A DNA stretch of 64,000 bases from Ophiosphaerella korrae. Its lineage: Eukaryota > Ascomycota > Dothideomycetes > Pleosporales > Phaeosphaeriaceae. The stretch spans positions 372,001-436,000 of the forward strand of contig JALNQF010000007.1 in the NCBI GenBank assembly GCA_028456385.1. Direction: 5' to 3'. The first letter of the stretch is position 1. Every line of letters starts with the position of its first letter. The position numbers and the translations under genes were made by a program. The notes beneath the pieces are model-generated. The model made no database searches. It saw only the letters and a program-made list of their open reading frames with translations, and was not told the DNA's origin. Positions 23,696-33,748 of this stretch are shown here, one piece after another.

Positions 23696-23830
23696 TATGT
23701 TACATCGTATTTGACCTGTGTGTGGAAGGAATAGCCACACGGATGCGATCCAATATTTAGTCATCTTGTGTGGGAAGGCGTACGCGACAGCCTCCACATG
23801 TATTATTTTTACTTCTCGCACCACTTTTTA

Positions 23831-23958
23831 CAGCGCCTTCGTATGGGGGAGCGCATCCCTATCAAAGTTTGGCGAATCAGAGCATAACAGCCAGTGTGAC
23901 CTAGAGCCGCAATTCGTTAAACTTTGACAGGGATGCGCTCCATCATGCGAAGGCACTG
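23831..23958. mobile_element. MITE copy 2, 128 bp, same family as copy 1
   Basis: Same orientation and exactly the same length as copy 1. It starts CAGCGCCTTCG and ends CGAAGGCACTG, flanked by TA at 23829-23830 and 23959-23960. By eye I count about 16 differences in 128 positions, roughly 14 of them transitions, which suggests divergence partly by C:G to T:A change. No open frame. Confidence 0.85.
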
Positions 23959-26725
23959 TATATGATGAGGATGCATGCCATGATGGAAGATAGAGGATGT
24001 TGATTCGTTATGATGGTATGAATGAAATGCATTGTAGTGGTTAGTGAGACCTACGAAACGCCACCAGGTCAAGTGAAAAACAAGGTGCGCATGAAGCAGA
24101 GACCGAAGATTCAGGTTCAAGTTCTTCCGGTATATTCAAAATATCCTTTCTGCGGTGACACTGAGTATTTAAACCAGCATTTCTCAGGACGTTCACCGCC
24201 AAAATACGAGGCTCAAGCGGGGTCGATGTCATCAACTTAACTCAATCTCAGGGCCGCTAAGGGGTGTCACAAACTTGGTCCCAAGTTTCTATCGTTAGGC
24301 AGTCAATGAAGATGCATAATATTTTAAACGGCGATGAAGTTGGTTGGTTGCTGCGAGGACGACGTCTGACTTAGTAGGCCTAATCACAATCAGGGCATGA
24401 GCACTCAGTCTTACAGAATGATGTCTCTTAGGATATTCCAATTCCTTGAAAATCCCTAGGAGTAATTTTGGGTGTCTTCTGACTTCTACAATACTTATGA
24501 CCCTCTAAACCAGGACCGGTCCTGACCTGGCCCTATCTGTGCTGATTTCGTTAGATTTGTACGACGTATTCTCGAAGAAACCCCTTGCCATTTGTATCCT
24601 GCCGCACAATACCCTCAATTATCATTCCAGAATCATGCCGCACAACTACTTCCAACTTCACTGTGTCATCTCGCTCAATGGTGATGGCATCAGACTTATC
24701 ATGCCCTTTCATCGAGGGGCTGGGTGGCGCATCGATAGCCTAGAAAATGAGGCAAGGCGTCATGCCCTTATCTAGCCTAAGTACCGTTATCTTTTCGATA
24801 TTCTTACTCTTGCCAAAGCGGTGCTTGTGTTGGGTGAGAAAGAAACCTGCAGCGAGGCTATTCTCCACACCTCGTGGCCTATGCGACCTAGGTACCCTAG
24901 GCGGAAGTGGGTAAATGAGTGCCTCAATAATCAAGGCTAGAGTTATGTCATTGGTTATCATGCACGAGAATATCTTGTTGATATCTGCTAAGTTGATACC
25001 AGCTGTTGAACGGGTCCAAAAACCCCAAGGATGATCTGATGAAGCGCTGAGATCAGGGAGTTGATCCTTCCTGACCTGGTTCAACCGAGGGCCCCAATTT
25101 TCGTGCACGCCTTGTGCGGGACTCATGCGGTTCAGGAAGTACGAAACCCCGGAAACTGGATTGACCCCTAGAGTTGTGTAAGCTTCTATTTCCCAATGTG
25201 CTTTGTCAATTCAGATTGGTAATGTGTGCATTTTCACACACTCTTAGCCTTCTTCCATTGAGTTTATACCATTGATTGTTTGGTGGAGGACACTTGAAGG
25301 TATTTGTGAGCGGGCAGATGGGCAAAGCACTGATCTGAGAGCGGTAGATCAAACGGCCAAGAAGGTGGCCGCCGGTAAATCGACCTAGAGTGAGTATATG
25401 TAAGGATACACAAGATTTCAACGTATCACTACTTCGGGGTCTGTAAGGGGCAACGTGATAAATACCTTTGTACTGTGCTTTGAATCTGTTTTTGACACTT
25501 TGCCTAGAATTACTACTATATCTGGTTACAGATTGTTTGTGAAAATGGGCGCCTAAGTTTGATGTGACCCGGGGCAGACTATGAAGTTAACTTGCCACTG
25601 CTGCATTCGCTCAACGGCTCAAAGTGCTTGGTAATCTGTATGGCATAGATTTGCTAGGAGATATGCTTCGAACGATGGGGCGATGCGGCTGGCCTAACAT
25701 TCTTTGTAATACTATGGCATTCGTGAGGCCGACGGTAGGTGTCGTGGTACAAGATATTATGAGAGGTCGAGGTCGCCGAAACTAGGCTGCAAGGTTAAAC
25801 ACATGGTCAATACTCCTAGGAGGGACAGATCGATCGCACACGATGGGGAACAGTGCCCCTCTTCAGCATCGCGCAAGCTGCGAGCGTGCCATTGAAAACC
25901 TTGACGAGATCCACTTGGTACATTATTTAGTCTACTTGGATCGTCTCAGGGAAATCGCGGAGGAGCTCTTATGCGACTCATGCAGGTGGCGTTTGCTAGC
26001 TAGCTGGGCGATGTCCCAAAAGAGCACAAGTAATGGTGAGGCTGGCTGTCCGTGCATTACCCCTGTTTGCTCTGTAGTTTGCGCAGGTTAGTTGGAAAAA
26101 TTGAGGCTGTTGAAGGGGTTAGAGAAGCCTATAGGGAATGGAAGATATAACAATATGTGAGTGTATTAATTTAATGTCCCTAAATGAAAGATGTAGCAAG
26201 AGAGAGTACGAATAGCTTCATGGTAGGTATTTCGTGCTTTCTCGGGCCATCACCCATCCTATCTAGGGCTAGGTAGCCGCACCCATCCGGCCCTTCCCGC
26301 CTAGTCACGTCCCTCTGAACCGAATTTAATCTAACTACTGATTCTCTTTTCCTAATATGTTGGATCTCATTTACGCATCACACCCTTTGAGTTCACCATC
26401 GCCTCTTGGCCTCTCTGATTGGTGGATAAGCTATGCATGAAATGCCACGAGACCATCTTAAGCGACGGGGAAACGCTTCGAGTGGCTGTGGGAAAATCGC
26501 CGATGTCGAGGATGGACATGGTGGGTTCCTCAATCAGGCATGTTGGCGTTTCTTGGGGAGCTGAATAAAGTTTTGTTGTTTTCGCTTGACACAAACACGA
26601 TCAGGGTGGGAAAGAGATATGCCTAAGTAGCGTCGATACTCTGCGATCCCATCGGATCTCTTTTTCGTCTCCGGCTTGCACATATTTGTTCAAGTATTTT
26701 CAACATTGGATCCCCATCCAGTACC
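23959..26725. other. long gene-poor block
   Basis: No gene that I can support. The longest open frame, about 128 codons on the minus strand at 24740-25126, has no start context and no recognisable domain. A 12-bp palindrome AGGACCGGTCCT lies near 24511-24522. The block probably holds decayed repeat DNA, but I could not identify an element beyond the two MITEs to its left. Confidence 0.45.
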
Positions 26726-28207
26726 ATGAATTTTATACCATCTACGCTTCGGCCACAGAGTCGCGACCGCGCACGCGATCCTGAAAGAGATAGCATACCA
26801 AGTAGCATACCACCGTACCCACCAGCACAACTACCATTGTCCCACCGCCCAACAATAATCGAAACTCAGACCATGGATCAGCTCAACACTTTCAGACACA
26901 TGGTCGGTATCCACAGCACCAAAGGTTTTGTTGGACAAGCCCCAACCTCAAGGGGTTCCTCTGGTTTTCTTCCAAGTCACTCTCACCCAAGCCTCCATTT
27001 CGACGGTCGCGCGGCTCCAAATGTGGGGATTTACAACCGCGTATGCCACCGCGAAGCCCAAGCGAAACGCGGTTATAAGTTCGCTTCATTACTCATCAAT
27101 GGCTGCCTGGGCCTACAAATCATTGTTGCAGCTTCATTGACCGCACTTGGTGCCGCAAACTCGAATCACCGCGCCGTCACTGCTTTTGGAGCCGTTAATA
27201 CCGTCATTGCTGGCCTTCTGACATACTTGAAAGGTTCAGGCTTGCCAAATCGCATCCGCTACTACGAGCACGAGTGGAAGCGCGTTCGCGAGTATATTGA
27301 ACAACGTGAGCGCGATTTCTCGCGGCACGATTGTAGACTGGATGTCAACGAGGTTGTGACTTCGATCGAGGCCATGTACGAGCAAGTCAAGACGGATATA
27401 CAGACAAATACACCAGACAATTATATCAGTATCACAGACATGCGAGCACGACTTTCGCCGCCTCCTGTTCCCGCACATAACATGTCTGGCAGTGCGCATC
27501 GAAGTAAATTCGAGGAACTGGAGCTAAAATATGGGCACAAAGTAACTGATTTCTTGGAGAGTCTTGCACATAAGGAGGAAGAGAGACTCAGGAGGATAGA
27601 AGGGGACATCGACATGAGTAAGGCGAAAGCGTTGGCAGCGATGCAAGAAGGAAGAGGTGCCATGTATGGCGGACGAGAGCACTTGGACAAGGAACTCGAA
27701 GACGCAAAGGTGAACGCGAGAGACTGGGAAAAGAAAATGGAAGAACGGGGCGCAAGGATGGCAGAGAAGGAACTGGAGCATGCGCGATCTGGAGTATCAG
27801 ATTGGGAGAAAGATATGGAAGCTAAAGGCGCGAGAGCTGCGGAACGAGAGTTAGAACACGCACGATCTGGGCTGATGCAGCGCGGTTCAAGTTTCTTAAA
27901 GGGATTAGAGCATGCAAAAGCTGATGTGTTGCAGCATGGTAGCGATATCAGTCGAGATTTGGATGCGGCCAAGGCGTCTGCATTGCAACGAGGCCGCGAC
28001 TATAATAAAGACCTTCAAGAGAAAATAGCTCGATTCGCTGAAACGGAACGAGATCTGGAAAGAGAGGCAGAGAGAACGAGAGACGCCGCTCAGAAAGCTG
28101 GAGAGAGTATACATCAAACTGGAGAGAGCTTACAAAGAGTTGGTGACAGTATGGCAAGGACCGTGAAGGAGGTAGACGACGAGATACGGCCGCATAAAAA
28201 GGACTAG
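26726..28207 (+). CDS. fungal SLATT-domain two-TM protein with C-terminal amphipathic repeats
   Basis: Single exon, 493 residues from the ATG at 26726; a second ATG at 26873 is possible. Residues about 97-225 match the fungal SLATT domain (SMODS and SLOG-associating 2TM effector): VCHREAQAKRGYKFASLLI, two membrane segments at about 119-143 and 149-168, then NRIRYYEHEWKRVREYIEQR. SLATT domains are predicted membrane effectors of nucleotide-linked immunity systems in bacteria; the role in fungi is unknown. Residues 260-480 are highly charged and helical, with a repeated (E/D)LExA(K/R) core: KELEDAK, KELEHAR and RELEHAR spaced 26 residues apart, then GLEHAK and DLDAAK about 18 apart, like an apolipoprotein or LEA-type amphipathic helix. 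The N-terminal 95 residues are disordered. The domain call is firm; function is unknown. Confidence 0.85.
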   Translation: MNFIPSTLRPQSRDRARDPERDSIPSSIPPYPPAQLPLSHRPTIIETQTMDQLNTFRHMVGIHSTKGFVGQAPTSRGSSGFLPSHSHPSLHFDGRAAPNVGIYNRVCHREAQAKRGYKFASLLINGCLGLQIIVAASLTALGAANSNHRAVTAFGAVNTVIAGLLTYLKGSGLPNRIRYYEHEWKRVREYIEQRERDFSRHDCRLDVNEVVTSIEAMYEQVKTDIQTNTPDNYISITDMRARLSPPPVPAHNMSGSAHRSKFEELELKYGHKVTDFLESLAHKEEERLRRIEGDIDMSKAKALAAMQEGRGAMYGGREHLDKELEDAKVNARDWEKKMEERGARMAEKELEHARSGVSDWEKDMEAKGARAAERELEHARSGLMQRGSSFLKGLEHAKADVLQHGSDISRDLDAAKASALQRGRDYNKDLQEKIARFAETERDLEREAERTRDAAQKAGESIHQTGESLQRVGDSMARTVKEVDDEIRPHKKD

Positions 28208-28332
28208 TTCAGTAATTGTAATTGTAGTTGTAATTTTTATTACTATTCTCATCTACAAATGCCTAGCTATGACAGCCGTGTTATCATGTCTATCTAACCT
28301 TTGTATCCGTGTATCGAAACATCCGTCTCTGA

Positions 28333-31300
28333 TCAAATTGGCTCATCTCTAGGCTCGATGAGGATCTCATTAACGGCCACGTGCTCTGGTTGCTTGAGAG
28401 CGTACACAATGCTTCCCGCAATGTTCTCCGGATCAAGGACCTTTGCACCACTAGGCTCACCATACTTCTTCAACGCCTCTTGATCTGTGCTCATGCCCAA
28501 TAAGTCCGTAGCCACGTTGCCTGGTTGTACGCTCGTAACTCTTAGTCCAGTGCCGGCTGTCTCGAGGCGCAAGCTCTGAAGAGTGGCTTCCACGAAGAAC
28601 TTGGACGCAGAGTAGACTCCTAAGCCAGGGAAGACTTTGCGACCAGCATCGGAAGAAATAGCCACAAGATGGCCTTTGTTACGCTTCAACATAGAGGGAA
28701 CAATACTAGAGATCACATTGAGCAAACCCTTGCAATTAACGTCGACAGTCTGGTTCCACTGGTCCGTCTGCGTATTGGCCATCATAGTGAAGTACATAAC
28801 ACCAGACACGGAGACAAAGATATCGACGGGGCCGAGCTGCTTCTCTGCGGCAGCAACGAGCGCTTCCACTTGCGTCTTGTTGGTGATGTCTGTCTTTTGG
28901 GTGATAATTTTGCCGTCACGGACTGTCAGACGCTTTTTCAAGTCTTCAAGAGCGTCTACTCGGCGAGCCGCGAGAGCAACGTGGCAGCCTTCACGTGCAA
29001 GCGCAGTAGCGGTAGCAGCACCGATACCGGACGAAGCACCCATAACGACAGCAACTTTACCAAAGAGGGGACCCCGCTTAGGAAGCTTTCCGGAGCCACC
29101 AACGGCATGATACTGGGACGGCGGTTTGGGGATCCAGCCACGACCATACCAATGGCGAGTGTATGTTTCGAGAAGGACTTGATCCACTTTTGGGCGCCCC
29201 ACCGCTGAGCGTAATGGTCTTGTCTTACTATTATCTAGTACCACGACATCCCTCAAGAATTCAATACTCGGCATACCGCTACGAAGAATATCGATAGTAA
29301 AAGCACCATCACCACCCTTTGCGGAGCCTCGTTTGTCGTCCCACAGCTCAACCCATTTGTCAAAATCGAGGGGCTGTGTGGGATAGCCCAGAGCATTTAG
29401 GTTTTCAAATACTTGACTAATGTCAACTGGATCTGGATCGCCGATGTGGAATACAGTTTGCTCAGTCTCAACCTGATTGCTGAGATGAAGAATTGCTTTG
29501 CTCACAAAGTCGACTGGCGTCATCTCGGCACGCCAACCCTTGACATCTGGATAGTAACCGATACGGATCGATTCAACGATCAGTGCTGTTAATAAATCCC
29601 AGGCATTAGCTGCACCAGTTTCACTGTGACCACTGACAGTACCAAGACGGTGAATCTTAATCGGTATGCCCCTGTTCTTAGCTTCCAGCGCGAGCTGTTC
29701 AGCCACCCACTTAGTTTGACCATAGCCGTCGGCAAGTTTTGTGGGGACGTCATCTACTGGAAGGTTGGAGTCTTCAGACCAGCCCTCACGTGTTGGTGCT
29801 GGAGGTAGCACACCGTTGGTCGAGATGTATTGCACAGTAGCTCCACCTTGAGCGGCAAGGCGTAAAATCTCCCGCGTACCACCAACATTGGGCTTCTGTA
29901 GCGCGGCATAGGGATAAACCAAGTTGACGGTTGCAGCGGCATGAACAATGACATCGGTACGCTCAGCTAGTTGCTTAAAAGCATCGGGCGAGAGACCGAA
30001 GCGTTTGCGGGACAAATTTGCTGGAAGAATTTCCACACGCTCCATGACTGAGTCACTCCAGAGACCAAAGTCTAGTAGATTGCGGCGAATTCTGGCGATA
30101 CCAGCAGGAATGTCATCTTGTGAAGAATCTGTGAACCGGACCATACAGATGACGGTCGCTGATGTGCTTTCTAATAGATCTCGAAGCAGGAAAGCACCTA
30201 AGAAACCGGTAACACCAGTGAGGAAGACCGTCTTAGCATCTCTGAGAGCGCATATCTTGGACTGCAATGGCTGGATATCCTTGTCTAGAATCGAGTCGGC
30301 TCGCAACACTTGTGGTAGGTTCTCTTGCACCTCAGCAGTGTGTCCATCCCGGATAGCACGTACAGTATCTAAGTGCCCATTTAGAGTTGCTGGGTTGGCG
30401 AGGCGTGCAACGGGTACTCGGAAACCGAACGTGTTAGACATGCGAGCAGCTAAGTCCGCTAGCAGTAGGGAATGGCCACCAAGATCAAAGAAGTTGTACT
30501 CTGGTGTAATAGTGTCTGCAGCGACGCCGAGAATCGATGCCCAGCTCTCAGTAACTTGTTCGATGGTAATCGGGCTTTGCTCAAATCTACGTGCGCTGCC
30601 AGTTGGTGAACTAGGTCTTGTTGGTGGTGGTAGACTTTTGAGATCGACCTTTCCAGACACATCGCTGACAGGTAATTTGTCGAGCTCGACCCAGAGCGAG
30701 GGAATCATGTAGTGAGCTAAGAAAGGCATAAGCATGCGTCTTGCTGTTGCGCTGCGACCCGTCTTATCCATGTCAACCGCAGGGCGGTCGGTCGACGAGT
30801 CTGGATCGCGGACGAAGTATGCAACCAATTGTCGATCAATTCCTTCCCCGAAAGGTACCACGGCACAATGACGGACGGAAAGGTTATTCATAATTGCACT
30901 TTCAACCTTACCCGGGACAACTGAGTAGCCGCGAATCTTGATCATCGCACCAACGCGGCCAGTGATCTCAAGTAGTCCATTGGGTAATAGCCTAGCTTTG
31001 TCTCCTGTCCTGTACATTCGAGCACCGGTCTTTGAAATGTATGGATTTCGAATAAATGCCTTTGCAGTTGTTTCTGGGCGGTTGAGATATCCTCGGGCAA
31101 GCAAGTGTCCACCGACAAATAGCTCACCATTCTCTCCTTCATCGACTTTTTGGCCACTCTCGTCGAGGATGTAAATGTACTTTTTGTCAACAAGAGGGGG
31201 TCCAACCGGACAGTATGGTGCATCTTTGTCGAGCTTGTCGAGCATGTCTTTGATATCACCACTGGCAATCTCATGTGTCTCACAGGCGCTATAGACATTG

Positions 31301-32184
31301 AGAAGGCGAGCGTTCGGGATTGCCTGGATTCCACGCCGTGCAAGGTCGGTTGTCACCACCTCACCATTCAGCCAAATGGTTTTCAGGTTTGGCAGACGAG
31401 TATTGAGTGACTGATGGCGGGCAAGTACAGCAGAGAAGAGTGTAGGAGTGAACAATGTCTCAGTGATCTTCTTGTTTGCTAGCAAGTCCACGAGCATCCG
31501 TGGGTCGTAACTAACTTCGTCAGGCACGGCAACAACAGTGGCTCCTCGCAGCAGTGGGCGTATGATCTCCCAAACGAAGAAGACATTGCAAGCAACCCTG
31601 TCTCCAGGCTGCAGGTCTGAGAGTCCGAATCTCAAGTTATAGGATAGGACTGCCGCCCGGTGTGGATTCGCAATGCCTTTAGGCCTGCCAGTCGTTCCGC
31701 TAGAGTACGCAACGAAAGCCAACTTATCTAGGTCGGTCTCGTCAGATATGGATGGGAGCCCAGGTGAGTCCAGTTGGCCATTGGTGTTTGATGATGGCTC
31801 GTCTAAGACAACAAGCGGTGTGCCCCCTTTGATTTTGCCGACTTCGGCGCTGGTGGTGATAACCACGGATGGTCGTGCATCTTCAAGAACATCGGCAAGC
31901 AAATCAGGAGGATATGCCAGTTCCAGGACCAGGAAAGCACCGCCAGCTTGCAGAGCGGCCAGACAAGCGATCACATAGTCGGCAGATCGTGGCAGAAGGA
32001 CACCAACTAGGCAGTCACGGCCCACGCCATGGCCTCGGAGTGTCTCAGCAAGGGCGACAACCTTATCATGAAGCTCTTGATAAGTGTACGTATGTTTTTC
32101 GTCCTCCAGAGCAACAAGACTAGGTGTTGCTTGGACCTGTTGCGTGAAAATCGCAGACAGATCTATGGTCGTGTCAATCACCAT
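28333..32184 (-). CDS. ATRR: NRPS-like A-T-R1-R2 carboxylate reductase (glycine betaine reductase ATRR type)
   Basis: Intronless, 1283 residues. Domains in order: adenylation (about 1-520) with AYSSGTTGRPKG, NVYSACETHE, YRTGD, GRVGAMIKIRGYS and the A10 lysine in SGKVDL; thiolation (about 545-615) with the phosphopantetheine serine in DLGGHS; a thioester reductase R1 (about 650-1000) with TGVTGFLGAFLLRDLL and a YGQTK catalytic motif; and a C-terminal short-chain dehydrogenase R2 (about 1040-1283) with MGASSGIG and YSASK. There is no condensation domain. This order and length match ATRR of Aspergillus nidulans, which activates glycine betaine and reduces it in two steps via betaine aldehyde to choline. 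All catalytic motifs look intact. Substrate identity is inferred from architecture alone, since I did not model the binding pocket. No other biosynthetic genes adjoin it. Confidence 0.88.
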   Translation of the reverse strand: MVIDTTIDLSAIFTQQVQATPSLVALEDEKHTYTYQELHDKVVALAETLRGHGVGRDCLVGVLLPRSADYVIACLAALQAGGAFLVLELAYPPDLLADVLEDARPSVVITTSAEVGKIKGGTPLVVLDEPSSNTNGQLDSPGLPSISDETDLDKLAFVAYSSGTTGRPKGIANPHRAAVLSYNLRFGLSDLQPGDRVACNVFFVWEIIRPLLRGATVVAVPDEVSYDPRMLVDLLANKKITETLFTPTLFSAVLARHQSLNTRLPNLKTIWLNGEVVTTDLARRGIQAIPNARLLNVYSACETHEIASGDIKDMLDKLDKDAPYCPVGPPLVDKKYIYILDESGQKVDEGENGELFVGGHLLARGYLNRPETTAKAFIRNPYISKTGARMYRTGDKARLLPNGLLEITGRVGAMIKIRGYSVVPGKVESAIMNNLSVRHCAVVPFGEGIDRQLVAYFVRDPDSSTDRPAVDMDKTGRSATARRMLMPFLAHYMIPSLWVELDKLPVSDVSGKVDLKSLPPPTRPSSPTGSARRFEQSPITIEQVTESWASILGVAADTITPEYNFFDLGGHSLLLADLAARMSNTFGFRVPVARLANPATLNGHLDTVRAIRDGHTAEVQENLPQVLRADSILDKDIQPLQSKICALRDAKTVFLTGVTGFLGAFLLRDLLESTSATVICMVRFTDSSQDDIPAGIARIRRNLLDFGLWSDSVMERVEILPANLSRKRFGLSPDAFKQLAERTDVIVHAAATVNLVYPYAALQKPNVGGTREILRLAAQGGATVQYISTNGVLPPAPTREGWSEDSNLPVDDVPTKLADGYGQTKWVAEQLALEAKNRGIPIKIHRLGTVSGHSETGAANAWDLLTALIVESIRIGYYPDVKGWRAEMTPVDFVSKAILHLSNQVETEQTVFHIGDPDPVDISQVFENLNALGYPTQPLDFDKWVELWDDKRGSAKGGDGAFTIDILRSGMPSIEFLRDVVVLDNSKTRPLRSAVGRPKVDQVLLETYTRHWYGRGWIPKPPSQYHAVGGSGKLPKRGPLFGKVAVVMGASSGIGAATATALAREGCHVALAARRVDALEDLKKRLTVRDGKIITQKTDITNKTQVEALVAAAEKQLGPVDIFVSVSGVMYFTMMANTQTDQWNQTVDVNCKGLLNVISSIVPSMLKRNKGHLVAISSDAGRKVFPGLGVYSASKFFVEATLQSLRLETAGTGLRVTSVQPGNVATDLLGMSTDQEALKKYGEPSGAKVLDPENIAGSIVYALKQPEHVAVNEILIEPRDEPI

Positions 32185-33748
32185 TGTCTTCGATCTGTCA
32201 AGGTGAGTGTGAGAAGGGCATTTAGCTCACAATCGACAGACAACTGACCTATATATCTGCTCGGAGGCTGGCACCATACGCACGAGATGTGGATCCGTGG
32301 CTTAGGTAAAGTAATATTTGCCTCTGCTAGGTGCAACATTGCTGGGAGCGCGAGATTTCGCTTAACAGCCGTGTCCCGATCGCGTCATTACTAGCGCCAA
32401 AAACGTCTCCCCAGTCAATCTCACTGCTCAACAAATGTCAACCATCGCTGTAGAGGTGGTAAATCCCCACGCTTATTAGCCACTAATATGCGGGTGCCCC
32501 GGAGCATCGCGTTTTAGCTCTATTTTTCGGCACGTCGCCTTGAGATGAATGCTTGCCGCGTATATGCTGGTAATGCTGGAGGGGTGCCAGACGAATAGAC
32601 TCTTTGAAATGCCCAAGGTTTGCTTGGAACCAAGTCTAGACGGGGAGCCAAACATTGGCGGTGTGGGCATGTGCGCCCTGACCAACTCTTTCAGAGCCTA
32701 GGATGCCGACCAGGTGTCGCGTGATGAGCGCCTCTATGAAGTTGATATATATTGGAGGCGTGCAACAACCAATAATTACACAAGTGTTCACGGTATTATG
32801 ATGTAACGAGGAATCCAGGATGTGAAGGGCACTGACGCCATTGTCATTTTTCGCGCGGGAGGCTGAAGATCGTCAGGACTTAGGAGCAGTCAGGGGACTG
32901 CTTGAATTTGGCGCCTTCAAGATGTAGGCGTTTCGAGGGTGGTCAATCTTGAGATGACCGTTTTATTAAGTTCGTATCCTAGTCAATGATCGAAAACGCC
33001 ATGGTACCTGCTGGCTAGCGGTTGGAAGCGCGTTTAGTGTTGCTATTCATTACATTTCTCGGCTGTGTTGAGACTCTAACCCTTAATAGACACTTGCTTC
33101 TCTTTTCCAAGGTAATCGAGTAGTACTCCTTAGCATAGTGGGATCTTGCGACGCTACATTGACTACAATATCGAACTTCTTGTTGGTCGTCCGTTCGTTG
33201 AGCAACTGTTCTGGGATCGCATTTGTACAATTACAAGGCATGATATGATCGACAATCCTGCATTTCATCTGATACAACGCTTCTGTGGGTGTGTTTCGAT
33301 GTGCTTTCACATCTCCTTGGTCTAGGCATTAATCGCGTGTGTTGAGAAGGCCTTCTGCCATGGTGAAACCTTGGGAGGAGTCAATTACTACGATAAAAAG
33401 ATTACCTTCTTCGCTCGAGAATTCAAACCTCGCACTAGCAGAAGCCAGTTACTCTCAGAGCTAGAAAGCGCAAGGAATGATGAGTGCAAAGGATGAGGAG
33501 CGCCGTCATCAATGAGGTGCGGTGGCGGCCAAGAGCCACTAACCGTTTGAGTCTTACACCACCATGGCCCCACATAGGCACCGTCACGCATGTCCATTCA
33601 GGTCAGATTGAGACGTTTTAGAGATAGCTTTCATGATGAGTATAGTACATTTTAATATCTAAAGGAGATCATGATATATCCATGTTTTCTATTTCAGTCA
33701 GCCAGTCTTGAAACGATATAGTCCTCCAGAAAGATACAAAACTCTAAG
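32185..33748. other. spacer between the ATRR promoter and the pseudogene block
   Basis: No supported gene. The right part borders decayed genes; open frames of 60-75 codons at 32476-33597 look random. It contains the promoter of the ATRR-type gene. Confidence 0.45.

Noticed and set aside
24740..25126. 128-codon minus-strand open frame in the gene-poor block
   Set aside because: No domain or start context. It could be a relic of a repeat, but nothing identifies it.
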